Below are positions 44,051 through 53,875 of a DNA stretch of 64,000 bases, piece after piece. The stretch comes from an uncultured Acetobacteraceae bacterium. GTDB taxonomy: Bacteria; Pseudomonadota; Alphaproteobacteria; Acetobacterales; Acetobacteraceae. Position 1 is the stretch's first letter. The number at the start of each line of letters is the position of its first letter. The notes beneath the pieces are model-generated. The model did no database searches, was not told the origin of the DNA, and saw only the letters and a list, made by a program, of their open reading frames with translations. The translations under genes were made by a program, and so were the position numbers. The stretch covers positions 1 through 64,000 of the forward strand of contig CAIXDS010000217.1 in the NCBI GenBank assembly GCA_903918195.1, given 5' to 3'.

Positions 44051-45394
44051 ATGCCAGAGCTGCGCCTGCACAACAGCCTCACCCGCCAGAAGGAGCGGTT
44101 CGTCCCGCTCGATCCGGCGAATGTGCGAATGTACGTGTGCGGCCCGACGGTCTACGACCTGGCGCATCTTGGCAATGCGCGCCCGGTGGTCGTGTTCGAC
44201 GTGCTGTTCCGGCTGCTGCGTCGGCTCTATCCGCGCGTCACCTATGTCCGCAACGTCACCGACGTGGACGACAAAATCAACGCCCGCGCGACCGAGAGCG
44301 GCGAGCCGATCGGCGCCATCACCGCCCGCACCCTGGCCGACTACCACGCCGACATGGCCGCCCTCGGCGCCCTGCCGCCCGACGTGGAGCCGCGCGCCAC
44401 CGCCCACATCGCCGAGATGATCGCCATCATCGAGCGGCTGGTCGCCGGCGGCCACGCCTATGTCGCCGAGGGCCATGTGCTGTTCGCGGTCGGCAGCTTT
44501 CCCCAGTACGGCCGGCTGTCCGGCCGCGCGCCCGACGAATTGCTGGCCGGCGCGCGTGTCGATGTGGCCCCGTACAAGCGTGACGCGGGCGATTTCGTCC
44601 TCTGGAAGCCGTCTTCCGCCGATCTGCCCGGCTGGGACAGCCCCTGGGGCCGCGGCCGCCCGGGCTGGCACATCGAGTGCAGCGCGATGTCCTGGCGCTA
44701 CCTGGGCGAGACCTTCGACATCCACGGCGGCGGTACCGACCTGATTTTCCCGCACCATGAGAACGAGATCGCCCAGTCCGTCTGCGCCTTTCCCGGCAGC
44801 CGTTTCGCCCGCGTCTGGATGCACAACGGCATGCTGCTGGTGAACGGCGAGAAGATGTCGAAAAGCCTCGGCAATTTCTTCACCGTCCGCGACGTGCTGG
44901 CGCGCGCCCCGGCCGAAGCGGTGCGGCTGCTGCTGCTGAGCGCCCAGTACCGCGCCGCCCTGGATTTTTCCGATTCCGCCCTGGCGGAAACGCGCCGCCA
45001 GCTCGACCGGTTCTACCGCGCGCTGGCGCGCACCCCGGCGCCGCCCGCGGATGCGGTGCCCGAGCCGGTGCTGGACGCGTTGTGCGACGACCTCAACACG
45101 CCGCTCGCCATTGCCCGCCTGCACGAGCTGGCTGATGCGGCGCTGACCGGCGATGTGCCGGCCGCCGCCGGGTTGCGCGCCGCCGGCACCGTGCTTGGCA
45201 TTCTCCAGCAGGACCCTGCCGCCTGGTTCCGCGGCGGGCTCGACCCGGCGACCATCGAGGCGCGCCTCGCCGAGCGCCAGGCGGCCCGCCGTGCCCGCGA
45301 CTTCGCCCGCGCCGATGCCATCCGCAAGGACCTCGAACAAGACGGCATCGTGCTGGAGGACGGCCCCCAGGGTACCACCTGGCGCCGCGCCTGA
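44051..45394 (+). CDS. cysS: cysteinyl-tRNA synthetase
   Basis: 447-residue class I synthetase. Zn ligands include Cys30 in [17 protein letters not shown] and Cys in WHIECSAM (about 208). The HIGH variant is HLGN (39-42), and KMSKS occurs near 266. HHENEIAQS supplies the His/Glu ligands. The start ATG 44051 ([10 protein letters not shown]) matches the family; the upstream in-frame ATG 43946 adds no conserved sequence. It is followed by a ribosome-binding site AAGGAGAG and the trmJ gene. Confidence 0.95.
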   Translation: MPELRLHNSLTRQKERFVPLDPANVRMYVCGPTVYDLAHLGNARPVVVFDVLFRLLRRLYPRVTYVRNVTDVDDKINARATESGEPIGAITARTLADYHADMAALGALPPDVEPRATAHIAEMIAIIERLVAGGHAYVAEGHVLFAVGSFPQYGRLSGRAPDELLAGARVDVAPYKRDAGDFVLWKPSSADLPGWDSPWGRGRPGWHIECSAMSWRYLGETFDIHGGGTDLIFPHHENEIAQSVCAFPGSRFARVWMHNGMLLVNGEKMSKSLGNFFTVRDVLARAPAEAVRLLLLSAQYRAALDFSDSALAETRRQLDRFYRALARTPAPPADAVPEPVLDALCDDLNTPLAIARLHELADAALTGDVPAAAGLRAAGTVLGILQQDPAAWFRGGLDPATIEARLAERQAARRARDFARADAIRKDLEQDGIVLEDGPQGTTWRRA

Positions 45395-45415
45395 CCCCAA
45401 GGAGAGACAACGAGT

Positions 45416-45506
45416 ATGCGACACAAGTCCTGCTGCTCGCTGGCGGCCTGCCCGTCGCCGCCTGCGACGCGGCGCTGCGGCAGGGGCAGGCGGGGTATCC
45501 GCAATG
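45416..45506 (+). pseudogene. possible entericidin-like mini-lipoprotein, frameshifted
   Basis: Behind AAGGAGAG an ATG (45416) opens a frame (MRHKSCCSLAA) with poor composition. One base further on, the same stretch reads VLLLAGGLPVAACDAALRQG and ends QAGYPQ at TGA 45505-45507. This gives a hydrophobic core, a VAAC lipobox and an ATGA overlap with trmJ. A single missing base after codon 3 would join the ribosome site and ATG to this lipoprotein frame. Small lipoproteins of this form are entericidin-like. The interpretation is tentative. Confidence 0.35.
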
Positions 45507-46295
45507 ACCGGACGTGATGGCGGCGCCGATATCGGGCCGATCGGCAACAGCCCCGTTGTGGTGCTGGTCCGCCCGCAACTGGCCGACAATATCGGCGCGG
45601 TCGCCCGTGCCATGGCCAATGGCGGCCTGTTCCACCTGCGTCTGGTCGCCCCGCGCGACGGCTGGCCGCAGGAGAAGGCATGGCGCAACGCCTCCGGCGC
45701 CGATCGCATCCTGGATGCGCTGACCGTCCATGAAACGGTCGCCGAGGCCGTCGCCGATCTGCACCGGGTGTTCGCCACCTGCCCGCGGCCGCGCCATATC
45801 GTCAAGCCGGTGCTCAGCGCCCGCGGCGCCGCCGCCGAGCTGCGCGCCATCTGCGCCCGCGACCTGCGGACCGGCCTTCTGTTCGGTCCCGAACGCGCCG
45901 GGCTCGACAACGACGACATGGCGCAGGCCGACGCGCTGGTGCGCTATTCGCTCAACCCGGCCTTCATGTCGCTCAACCTCGCCCAGGCGGTGATGGTGAT
46001 GGCGTACGAGTGGTGGACGGCCGAGGACTGCACCGCGCCGCGCCGGCTGATGACCAATGAGACTCGCATCGCCACCAAGGCCGAACTGGAAAGCTTTTTT
46101 GTCCATCTGATCGACGAACTGGATGCGTGCGGCTTCCTGCGAAACCTGCCGAAGCGGCCTGGCATGGTGCGCAACATCCGTCATTTCTTCGGGCGCGGCG
46201 AGGTCACCGAGCAGGAACTGCGCACGTTGCACGGCGTCGTCACCGAGCTGGCCCTCGGCCGCCGCCTGCGCGGGCGGGACGAACGCGAGGGATGA
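45504..46295 (+). CDS. TrmJ-type tRNA/rRNA (2'-O) methyltransferase
   Basis: 263 residues of the SpoU/TrmH (SPOUT) family, class TrmJ, which methylates the 2'-O of tRNA position 32. Motif 1 is RPQLADNIGAVARAMANGGL (26-45), motif 2 GPERAGLDNDD (about 127-137), motif 3 LNPAFMSLNLAQAVMVM (about 150-166). The C-terminal extension with LPKRPGMVRNIRHFFGR matches TrmJ. ATG 45504 overlaps a preceding TGA. Confidence 0.88.
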   Translation: MTGRDGGADIGPIGNSPVVVLVRPQLADNIGAVARAMANGGLFHLRLVAPRDGWPQEKAWRNASGADRILDALTVHETVAEAVADLHRVFATCPRPRHIVKPVLSARGAAAELRAICARDLRTGLLFGPERAGLDNDDMAQADALVRYSLNPAFMSLNLAQAVMVMAYEWWTAEDCTAPRRLMTNETRIATKAELESFFVHLIDELDACGFLRNLPKRPGMVRNIRHFFGRGEVTEQELRTLHGVVTELALGRRLRGRDEREG

Positions 46296-46423
46296 CGTCC
46301 CGCCATTGCTGGCCGGGCATTGCTGGCCGGAATGGCTGAAAAACCCGCCATTGCCCCTGCGTTAACGCATCCGCAATCGGCAAACCCAAGATTCGGTCCC
46401 GCCAGTCTCTTGGGGACCTACCA

Positions 46424-48143
46424 ATGACAATCGCCCGCCCGTTCCATTTTTCATCGATCCGGTTTTCATCGATCCGGGCTAGGATCATCACGGCATTCGC
46501 GGCATTGCTGCTGGTCATCGCCTTTCTCGGCGGCACCGCGCTGGACCGCATCTCGGCGCTGAACGCCAACGTTTCGGATGTGACGCAGAACGACATGCTC
46601 GCGGTGATGTACCTCGGCGACATGCGCGCGGCGGTGCAGCAATACCGCGGCGAGATGTTGCGGGCACTGGTCGATCCCGCCGGCGAACTCGACGCGCGCG
46701 GCGGCCTGGAGGTCCGGCTGGCGGCGGCGCTGCGCCGGCACGACGGGTTCGCGGACAAATACGCGCCGACCATCGCGACCGATCAGGAACGGGAGATCTA
46801 TGCCGGCTACCTCGCCGCGCAGAAAGCCTACCGGCCGCTGGTCGAGAACACGGTGGCGCTGCTGCGGGCGGGCAAGGTCGAGGAAGCACGCACAACCTAT
46901 CTGCACGACGGCACGGCGCTGCTGCGCGCCGTCGAGGACGGGCTCGACCGTGACATGACGTTCAACGCCGATACGGTGATCGCCTTCAGCGACCGCATGG
47001 CGGCGCAGTTATGGTACCATCCGCTTCGTGGTGATCGCCACCCTGCTGAGCGCGCTGGCGATCGCCCTCACGGCCGCGCTGGTGCTGGTGCGCAGCATCG
47101 CCGACCCGGTGCGCGGCATGACCGCGGCGATGCGCCACCTCGCCGCACGCGACCTGTCGGTGGCCATCGTCGGCGAGGGTCGCCGCGACGAGATCGGCGA
47201 GATGGCCGCGGCGGTGGCGGTGTTCCGCGACGGCATGCGCGAGGCCGACCGGCTGGCCGCGGCGCAGCGCCAGGAGCAGGCCGCCAAGGAGGCGCGCGCA
47301 ACCCGGCTCGGCCAATTGGTGACCGGGTTCGAGTCCTCGGTGGGCGCGCTGGCGGCGCCGCTGGCGGCCGCTTCCAGCCAGTTGGAGGCGAGCGCCCGGT
47401 CGCTGTCCGCCGACGCCGCCGGTGCCGGCTCCAGGCTCGTCCAGGTGGCCGGGGCCGCGACCGATGCCAGCAGCGGCGTGCAGGCGATCGCCGCCGTGGC
47501 CGAGGAACTCGCGGCCTCGATCAGCGAGATCAGCCGCCAGGTCGGCCAGTCCACCAGCATCACCGGCCGCGCCGTGGCCGACGCGCAGCGGACCGACGAC
47601 ATCGTCCGGACCCTGGCCGACGGGGCCCAGCGAATCGGCCAGGTGGTCGAGCTGATCGCCTCGATCGCCGCGCAGACCAACCTGCTGGCGCTGAACGCCA
47701 CCATCGAGGCGGCCCGCGCCGGCGAGGCCGGCAAGGGGTTCGCCGTGGTCGCCGCCGAGGTGAAGAACCTGGCGGCGCAGACGGCGCGCGCCACCGGCGA
47801 CATCGGCACGCAGATTACCCAGATTCAGACCACCACCGGCGAGGCGGTGGCGGCGATTCAGGGCATCGCCGCCACCATCCGTGAGGTCAGCGGCATTTCC
47901 ACCGCGATCGCCGCCGCGGTCGAGCAGCAAGGGGCGGCGACGCAGGAGATCGCCCGCAACGTGCAGCAGACCGCCCGGCGCACCGTCGAGGTCACCGGCG
48001 ATATCGGCGAGGTCAGCCGCTCGGCAAACCGGTCGGTCGTCAGCGCCGGCGAGATGCTGGACTCCGCCGGGCAGGTGACCCGTTCCATTGCCGCCATGAC
48101 CCGCGAGATCGACGGTTTCGTGCGCGCCGTCCGGACCGCCTGA
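46424..48143 (+). pseudogene. methyl-accepting chemotaxis protein, frameshifted
   Basis: Frame 1 (46424-47030) encodes TM1 (about 22-41, FAALLLVIAFLGGTALD) and a four-helix-bundle sensor domain. Frame 2, opening before 47028 and ending 48143, encodes TM2 ([20 protein letters not shown]), HAMP ([18 protein letters not shown]), and the signalling domain with the hairpin tip [20 protein letters not shown]. Deleting one T of TT 47009-47010 turns TTA TGG into TAT GGT and joins the frames as [12 protein letters not shown]. It is either a real disruption of the receptor or a one-base assembly error. If functional, it would be a chemoreceptor with an unknown ligand feeding the flagellar machinery of this organism. 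Confidence 0.85.
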
Positions 48144-48161
48144 TCCCCCCTGACCGGGATC

Positions 48162-48410
48162 TCAGCCGTCCGGCCCGGGGATCCCGAGCCGGTCGGCGAG
48201 GCGGTTCGCCAGCCGCATCCCCGCCGCCAGCGCCGTCAGCGCTGCCCCCAGCGCCGCTACATTCTGCGACAGCTCCAGCACGTCGCAGACCCAGGCCAGC
48301 AGCAGCCCGGTGGCGAGCCCCAGCGGCAGCACGACCGCCAGTTTGATCAGCAGCCGCGCGGTCAGCGGGTTGCCCCGCAGCCAGGTCAGCATATCGGTGT
48401 GGATCGGCAT
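48162..48410 (-). CDS. small inner-membrane protein, unknown
   Basis: 82 residues with a long hydrophobic region (about 23-44, KLAVVLPLGLATGLLLAWVC) and a second weaker one (about 50-66). A basic C-terminus, RLANRLADRLG, follows. No family recognised. It is convergent with the chemoreceptor, 18 bp apart. Confidence 0.5.
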   Translation of the reverse strand: MPIHTDMLTWLRGNPLTARLLIKLAVVLPLGLATGLLLAWVCDVLELSQNVAALGAALTALAAGMRLANRLADRLGIPGPDG

Positions 48411-48576
48411 GACAGCCCCGCCTGCGTCACGGTCCGGCGCACCGCCTTACCGGGTTGCCGCACATCGATTGTTACCGGCAAGCACGCAATCAGGGATTGC
48501 GTTTCGGTCATTCGGGGTTCCCTCTTTCGTCTCCGTGCTTATGCTGCGCGCGAGTCCCGGTCCCTGGATAGAGAGC

Positions 48577-49980
48577 ATGACAGCCACCGATCCCGCCCTG
48601 ATGTCGGCCGAGGAACTCCTCGCCCACTATGCCCGCCGCTCTCTCAGCCCCGTCGAGGTGTTGAAGGCGGTGACCGAACGCATCGCCCGCCTCAACCCCG
48701 AGATCAACGCCTTCGCGGTGATGAACCCGCGCAGCCTGGAGGCGGCCGGCGAAAGCGAGGCGCGCTGGGCGGCCGGGCGGCCGCGCGGCACGCTCGACGG
48801 CGTGCCGGTGACGGTGAAGGACCTGATTGATCTGGCCGGCTTTCCCACCCGCCGCGGCTCGCGCGTGACCGATCCCGCGCCGGTGGAAAACGACGCCCCC
48901 GCCGTGCTCGGCCTCAAGGAGCAGGGCGCGGTGGTGATCGGTAAAACCACCACCACCGAGTTCGGCTGGAAGGCACAGGGCGACTGCCCGCTGCACGGCA
49001 TCACCCGCAACCCGTGGAACAAGCTGCACACCCCGGGCGGCTCGTCCGCCGGTGCCGGCGCCGCCGCTGCGGCCGGGTTCGGGCCGCTGCATGTCGGCAC
49101 CGATGGCGGCGGCTCCATCCGCATCCCGGCGGCCTGGTCCGGCGTGGTCGGGCTGAAGCCCAGCTTCGGGCGGGTGCCGCAATGGCCGCTCGGCGTCCTC
49201 GCCCCGGTGGCGGTGGCGGGGCCGATCACCCGCACCGTGCGCGACGCCGCCCTGTTGCTGTCCGCCATCGGCCGCCACGACCTGCGCGACCCGTTCTGCC
49301 TGCCACCCGAATCGCTCGGCGACCGCGACTGGCGCGCCGGCATTGAGGACGGGGTCGCCGAGATGCGGGTGGCGGTGCTGCGCCGCCCCGGCTTCGAGGC
49401 GCCGGTGGACTGGGAAGGCATCGCCGCCGTCGAGGAGGCCGCCCAACTGCTCGGCGAGGCTGGTGCCGAGGTCGAGGAGGTTGATCCCGAACTGCCCGAC
49501 ACGCGCGAAATCGCCTCCCGGTACTGGGGGGTGGCGCTCGCCCGGCTGGTGAACAGCTTCCCCGAGACACGCCGCCACATGCTCGACCCTGGCCTGCTGC
49601 AGGCGGCGGCGGCAAGCGAGGGCGTGCCGGGCACGGCCCTTATCGAGGCGGAGGCGCTGCGCATCGAAGCCGCGCATACCATGGCCCGGCTGCACCAGCG
49701 CTACGACCTGGTGCTGTCGCCCACCGTGCCCGGCCTGGCACCGCTGACCGACGCGCCGATCAGCGACCCGGCCGAGGCGCTATGGACGAACTGGGCGCCG
49801 TGGACCTTCCTGTTCAGTCTGACCCGCCAGCCCGCCATCACGGTGCCCATGGGCTTTGCCGCCAACGGCCTGCCGCGCTCGGTGCAGATCGCCGCGGCGC
49901 TCTACCGCGAGGATCTGGTGCTGCGGGCGGCCCGGACGCTGGAGGTGGCGGAACCATTCGTGCTGCCCGATCTGGACTGA
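48577..49980 (+). CDS. amidase signature family hydrolase
   Basis: 467 residues. The Ser-cisSer-Lys triad is visible: Lys81 in VPVTVKDLIDL, cis-Ser about 155 in TPGGSSAGAGAA, and the nucleophile Ser about 180 in GTDGGGSIRIPA. The fold suits AtzF/GatA-like amidases that split carboxamides. Because gatBC are absent and the sequence lacks the GatA C-terminal pattern, I call it a stand-alone amidase (aryl acylamidase, nitrile-derived amide or similar). ATG 48577 has a weak ribosome site (GATAGAGAG). A palindromic repeat follows the stop directly. Confidence 0.87.
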   Translation: MTATDPALMSAEELLAHYARRSLSPVEVLKAVTERIARLNPEINAFAVMNPRSLEAAGESEARWAAGRPRGTLDGVPVTVKDLIDLAGFPTRRGSRVTDPAPVENDAPAVLGLKEQGAVVIGKTTTTEFGWKAQGDCPLHGITRNPWNKLHTPGGSSAGAGAAAAAGFGPLHVGTDGGGSIRIPAAWSGVVGLKPSFGRVPQWPLGVLAPVAVAGPITRTVRDAALLLSAIGRHDLRDPFCLPPESLGDRDWRAGIEDGVAEMRVAVLRRPGFEAPVDWEGIAAVEEAAQLLGEAGAEVEEVDPELPDTREIASRYWGVALARLVNSFPETRRHMLDPGLLQAAAASEGVPGTALIEAEALRIEAAHTMARLHQRYDLVLSPTVPGLAPLTDAPISDPAEALWTNWAPWTFLFSLTRQPAITVPMGFAANGLPRSVQIAAALYREDLVLRAARTLEVAEPFVLPDLD

Positions 49981-49993
49981 ACGTGCTGGAAGG

Positions 49994-50037
49994 CCAGGGC
50001 TCTGCCCTGGACCCGCAAGGGGCCGGGAGGCCCCTTG
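49994..50037. repeat. palindromic intergenic repeat copy
   Basis: Two stems, CCAGGGC/GCCCTGG (49994-50010) and CAAGGGGCC/GGCCCCTTG (50016-50037), are followed by ACCCCATTCCG. It is the cleanest copy of the family and an inverted relative of the one at 1-136. Confidence 0.8.
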
Positions 50038-50057
50038 ACCCCATTCCGTCTTGGGTC

Positions 50058-50834
50058 TTGGGGTCATGTCCCGCGCTGGCCGTGGTGCTTGTTCTGCTGG
50101 CGTCGTCGTCGGCCAGGGCCGACTACGGTGTGGTCTCGCCGGACGCGATCGATTTCGGCCAGTTGGTGATCCAGCACGACGGCGATACCCTCTACGATCG
50201 CCGGTCCTCCACCGGCGGCGCCCAGGGCTACACCGTTTCGGTCGGCACCGGCCTGACCCGGTGGTGGGACTTCGTGGTCGAACTCGGTTACGATCACGGG
50301 CCGGGCAACGAGCAGCCATCGCAGCTGACCCAGGCGGTGGCGGAAAGCACCTTCGAACTGGTCGAGCCGGGCTCGACCTTCGTCGATACCAGCATTTACG
50401 TCGAGTACGGCCAGACCGTCATGCGCAGCCATACTGCCGGCGCCAACGAGGTCACTCTCGGCCCGGCGATCGGCAAGGATATCGGCCCCACGACGCACAC
50501 GCTGAACCTGTTCGTCACCCGGCTGCTGGGACCGGACCAGGGCAGCCCCGGCCTGGATTTCAGCTATGCTTGGCAGAGCCGCTGGAACGTCTGGGGACCG
50601 CTGTCGCCGGCGATCGAGATGTACGGCGACGCCGGCACGCTGGGCCACATGCCCCGCTTCTCCGAGCAGCAACTGCTGATCGGGCCGGTGGCGCTCGGCT
50701 CGGTCGGTCTCGATGAATTGGGCCTTGGTTCAGCCGGGCGGCTGAAATACGAAATCGGCTGGCTGTTCGGCGCCACCCGGGCCACCGCCGCCGGCACGTT
50801 GCGCTGGCACCTGGAGCTGGAAATCCCTTTCTGA
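50058..50834 (+). CDS. exported outer-membrane beta-barrel-like protein
   Basis: About 258 residues from TTG 50058. A signal-peptide-like segment (ALAVVLVLLASSSARA, cleavage before DYG) is followed by alternating amphipathic strands (TVSVGTGLTRWWDFVVELGY and others), ending with a terminal Phe (LELEIPF), as in outer-membrane barrels. No ATG in frame is available; the frame upstream is antisense-free repeat and amidase sequence. The repeat copy seems to sit where the natural start region should be, so a displaced start is likely. Function unknown. Confidence 0.6.
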   Translation: MGSCPALAVVLVLLASSSARADYGVVSPDAIDFGQLVIQHDGDTLYDRRSSTGGAQGYTVSVGTGLTRWWDFVVELGYDHGPGNEQPSQLTQAVAESTFELVEPGSTFVDTSIYVEYGQTVMRSHTAGANEVTLGPAIGKDIGPTTHTLNLFVTRLLGPDQGSPGLDFSYAWQSRWNVWGPLSPAIEMYGDAGTLGHMPRFSEQQLLIGPVALGSVGLDELGLGSAGRLKYEIGWLFGATRATAAGTLRWHLELEIPF

Positions 50835-50862
50835 GCCGCGTAGCGACCCGCCGGAGCCCGCC

Positions 50863-51456
50863 ATGCATCTGCGCCCCGCCTTTACCGAGACCGACCCCGC
50901 CCGGATCGGCGGCCTGATCGCCGCCAACCCGTTCGGGCTGCTGGTGACGCAGGGACCACGCGGGATGGACGCCTCGCACCTGCCGTTTGTTATGAACAAT
51001 GACAATGATGTCCTGATGCTCACCGGCCACCTCGCCGCCGGCAGCGCGCAGTGCGAGGCACTCGATGGCGGCGCGGCGCTGGCGGTGTTCAGCGGACCGC
51101 ACGCCTATATCTCGCCGGGCTGGTACCGCACCCAGCCGGCGGTGCCGACCTGGGACTATGCCGCGGTGCACGTGCACGGGCACCTGGAGCGCCTGGAAGG
51201 CGAGGCGCTGGTCGAGACGATGCGGGCGTTGTCGCGCGATGATCCCGGCGGGTTCGACATGGACGCGCTGGAGGCGCGCTATCGCGACGGCATGATGAAC
51301 GGGGTGCGCGGTTTCCGGCTGCGGGCGGAACGGATTGAGGCACAGTGGAAAATGAGCCAGAACCGCAGCGCCGCCGACCGCGAAGCCGTCATCGCCGCCC
51401 TGCGGGCCCGCGGCGAGCATGCGGTGGCGGACCTGGTGGCGGCGACGTTGTCCTGA
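50863..51456 (+). CDS. FMN-binding PaiB-family protein
   Basis: 197 residues. The PaiB/FMN-binding split barrel is recognised by FGLLVTQGPRGMDASHLPF (about 26-44) and FSGPHAYISPGWY with VPTWDYAAVHVHG (about 78-110). The Bacillus PaiB is annotated as a negative regulator of sporulation/protease genes. In other bacteria members bind flavin or haem and are of unclear role. It follows the barrel gene by 28 bp and may share its transcript. Confidence 0.88.
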   Translation: MHLRPAFTETDPARIGGLIAANPFGLLVTQGPRGMDASHLPFVMNNDNDVLMLTGHLAAGSAQCEALDGGAALAVFSGPHAYISPGWYRTQPAVPTWDYAAVHVHGHLERLEGEALVETMRALSRDDPGGFDMDALEARYRDGMMNGVRGFRLRAERIEAQWKMSQNRSAADREAVIAALRARGEHAVADLVAATLS

Positions 51457-51534
51457 CGTTGCAACGCGGCGGGGATTGCACAGCCGGTGGTCGTGTCCGA
51501 TAGTCGGGAAATCGTTGTTGGTTTGCACTGAGTG

Positions 51535-52800
51535 ATGTCCGACGAACACAGGCAGGGGCCCATCCCGCCCGACTCGCCTTCGCGCCGCAGCCTCCTCCGC
51601 ATCGCCGGCATCGCCGGTGCCGCCGGCCTGGTCGGGATTGCCGGCGCGGCCGGGACTGTCGCTCTGATGCTGGGATACGCCGCCCCCCAGCGCGGACCCG
51701 GAGTACCGTTGCAGCGGACGCGGCAGGCCAGCGTGCTGGGCCTGCCGAACGAGCGCTTCTTTCCGTTCTACGGACTCGATCGTCTTGAGGCGGAGTGCCG
51801 GGCGGCGGTGGACCGCCAGCGCCGGGCGCTTGCGCCGGGCGCGCCGTTGCCGCCGGTGCAACTGCTGGCGATGTCCGGCGGCGGCGAGAGCGGCGCGTTC
51901 GGTGCGGGTCTGTTATGTGGCTGGTCCGAGTACGGAACGCGGCCGGTATTTGAGCTGGTCACCGGCGTCAGTACCGGCGCGCTCGCCGCCCCGCTCGCCT
52001 TTCTCGGCCGGGCCTACGATCCGCAGTTGCGGGCCATGTTCAATGAACTGAAGGCGTCCGATGTGATGGCGTCGCGCGGCTATAGCGCCGCGCTGTTCGA
52101 CGACGCGCTGAATGACAATCAACCGCTGTTCCGGACGATCTCGCGCGTCGTGGACGAGGCGATGCTGACGGCGCTGGCGAAAGCCTATGGCGAGGGACGG
52201 CTGCTGTTCATTGGCACCACCGATCTCGATGCGCAGCAACCGGTGATCTGGAACATCGGCGCCATTGCCGCGAGCGGCCATCCGCGCGCGCTGGACACGA
52301 TCCGCCGTCTTCTGCTGGCGTCCGCGGCCATACCGGGAGTTTTCCCGCCGACCATGATCGACGTGACGCTGGACGGAAAACGTTACCAGGAGATGCACGT
52401 GGATGGCGGCGCCTTCATGCAGGTGTTTCTCTATCCTGACGGCATGTCCGCGGAGCGGCAGGAACGGATGCAGAATGGCGAGGCCGTGGTACCCGCCATC
52501 GCCTATGTCATCCGCAACGCCTGGCTGGGCCCTGACTGGTCGGTGGTGGAGCGCAGCACGCTGGGCATCACCCAGCGCGCCGTTTCCACCCTGATCGCGT
52601 CCAGCGGCTACAACGACATCCTGCGCCTGTTCGGCATTACCCAGCAGGACAACATCGACTTCCGGCTGGCCTATATCGGCGCTGATTTCGACCGGGAGAT
52701 GACCGAGCCGTTCGATCATCGCTGGATGCAGGCGCTGTTCGACTACGGCTACCAGCGCGCCCGCAACGGCTACGCCTGGGCGGCCAGGCCGCCGGTCTGA
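51535..52800 (+). CDS. patatin-like phospholipase
   Basis: About 421 residues. A twin-arginine-like N-terminus (PSRRSLLRIAG, then a hydrophobic stretch to about residue 46) suggests Tat or Sec export with membrane anchoring. The patatin domain has the oxyanion loop SGGGESGAFGAG, the nucleophile GVSTG (Ser about 145) and the dyad Asp in VDGGAF (about 289). It hydrolyses lipid acyl esters. ATG 51535 was used; GTG 51532 immediately precedes it. Convergent with the carbonic anhydrase gene. Confidence 0.87.
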   Translation: MSDEHRQGPIPPDSPSRRSLLRIAGIAGAAGLVGIAGAAGTVALMLGYAAPQRGPGVPLQRTRQASVLGLPNERFFPFYGLDRLEAECRAAVDRQRRALAPGAPLPPVQLLAMSGGGESGAFGAGLLCGWSEYGTRPVFELVTGVSTGALAAPLAFLGRAYDPQLRAMFNELKASDVMASRGYSAALFDDALNDNQPLFRTISRVVDEAMLTALAKAYGEGRLLFIGTTDLDAQQPVIWNIGAIAASGHPRALDTIRRLLLASAAIPGVFPPTMIDVTLDGKRYQEMHVDGGAFMQVFLYPDGMSAERQERMQNGEAVVPAIAYVIRNAWLGPDWSVVERSTLGITQRAVSTLIASSGYNDILRLFGITQQDNIDFRLAYIGADFDREMTEPFDHRWMQALFDYGYQRARNGYAWAARPPV

Positions 52801-52862
52801 CCGGACGCGGAAACGGGCAAATTTTCCGGACGGAGTTGCGGCACCCAGACGGCGCGCCCGAA

Positions 52863-53468
52863 TCAGACGGGCACGAAGCTGCCGTCAGGCTGGCGCAGCG
52901 CGAGTGCGCCGCTGCCCACGTCGAAATGCGCCCCGTGCAGGCGCAGCCGCCCGTCGGCCACCCGCTCGGCAATCCAGGGGAAGGTGAGAAGGTTCGCCAG
53001 CGACAATTCGATGCCGGCATGCTCGCCCGCCAGTTGCGGGTTGGCGGTCGCACAGGCCATCGCCCGCGCGCGCGCCGGCGCAGCGACGGCAATCCAGGGG
53101 CCGAGAAAGTCGCCGGCCGGCGCCGGGCCACCTTCCAGCAGGGCGCGGATGCCGCCGCACAGCCCGTGGCCGAGCACGATCAGGTGGCGCACCTGCAGCA
53201 CGAGCACGCCAAATTCCAACGCTGCACCGGTTCCGTGGCAGCCGCCATCGGGCGCGTAGGGCGGCACCAGGTTGGCGACGTTGCGGACGACGAACATTTC
53301 GCCCGGTCCGGCATCGAATATCATCGCCGGGTCCACCCGGCTATCGGCGCAGGCGATCACCATGGCCTGCGGGCGCTGGCCGCGTTCGGCCAGACGCTCG
53401 AACAACCGACGCCGCTCGGGCCAGGCGGTGGTACGGAAACGGCGGTAGCCGGCGATCAGGTCGTCCAT
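52863..53468 (-). CDS. beta-class carbonic anhydrase
   Basis: 201 residues. Zinc ligands are Cys40, His101 and Cys104 in CADSRVDP and LGHGLCGG, with the Asp42-Arg44 dyad intact. It interconverts CO2 and bicarbonate in the cytoplasm. It lies just downstream of rpsU on the same strand (31-bp gap) and may be co-transcribed. Confidence 0.92.
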   Translation of the reverse strand: MDDLIAGYRRFRTTAWPERRRLFERLAERGQRPQAMVIACADSRVDPAMIFDAGPGEMFVVRNVANLVPPYAPDGGCHGTGAALEFGVLVLQVRHLIVLGHGLCGGIRALLEGGPAPAGDFLGPWIAVAAPARARAMACATANPQLAGEHAGIELSLANLLTFPWIAERVADGRLRLHGAHFDVGSGALALRQPDGSFVPV

Positions 53469-53499
53469 GCGACGCGCGAGGCCGCTGCTGTCGAGGGTT

Positions 53500-53703
53500 T
53501 CAGAAACCCTCGCGCTCGAGCCGCTTGCGCTCCATCTTGCGGGCGCGGCGGACAGCCTCGGCCGCCTCGCGGGCGCGGCGCTCGGAGGGCTTCTCGTAGT
53601 GGCGGCGCAGCTTCATTTCCCGGAAGATGCCTTCACGCTGCATCTTCTTCTTGAGCGCCTTGAGCGCCTGGTCGACATTGTTGTCGCGAACGAGAACCTG
53701 CAC
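53500..53703 (-). CDS. rpsU: 30S ribosomal protein S21
   Basis: 67 residues starting [20 protein letters not shown] and ending in the basic [16 protein letters not shown], the full alphaproteobacterial S21. It helps mRNA base-pair with the 16S 3' end. Divergent from def, with a 172-bp gap likely holding both promoters. Confidence 0.96.
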   Translation of the reverse strand: MQVLVRDNNVDQALKALKKKMQREGIFREMKLRRHYEKPSERRAREAAEAVRRARKMERKRLEREGF

Positions 53704-53875
53704 TTGGCCGCCTACTCCTCTTGCACACGCGCCCCGCCCATCGGGGAACGAAAAAGCGGCCGGGACGACTGCCCCGACCGGAAGGCGGGCGCTATATCAC
53801 GGTCGCCGCCCCTCGCCAACGCGCATCTGCACCCAATCTGCGGTTGATCCTGGTCCCGCCGGAGGAGCCTGTCGC

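Noticed and set aside
46303-46330. Direct repeat of CATTGCTGGCCGGG
   Set aside because: Two 14-bp copies in the trmJ-chemoreceptor gap. Too short and without context to call an element.
48484-48502. Hairpin ACGCAATC-agg-GATTGCGT
   Set aside because: A perfect 8-bp stem but no T-run, and placed before rather than after genes. No role can be supported.
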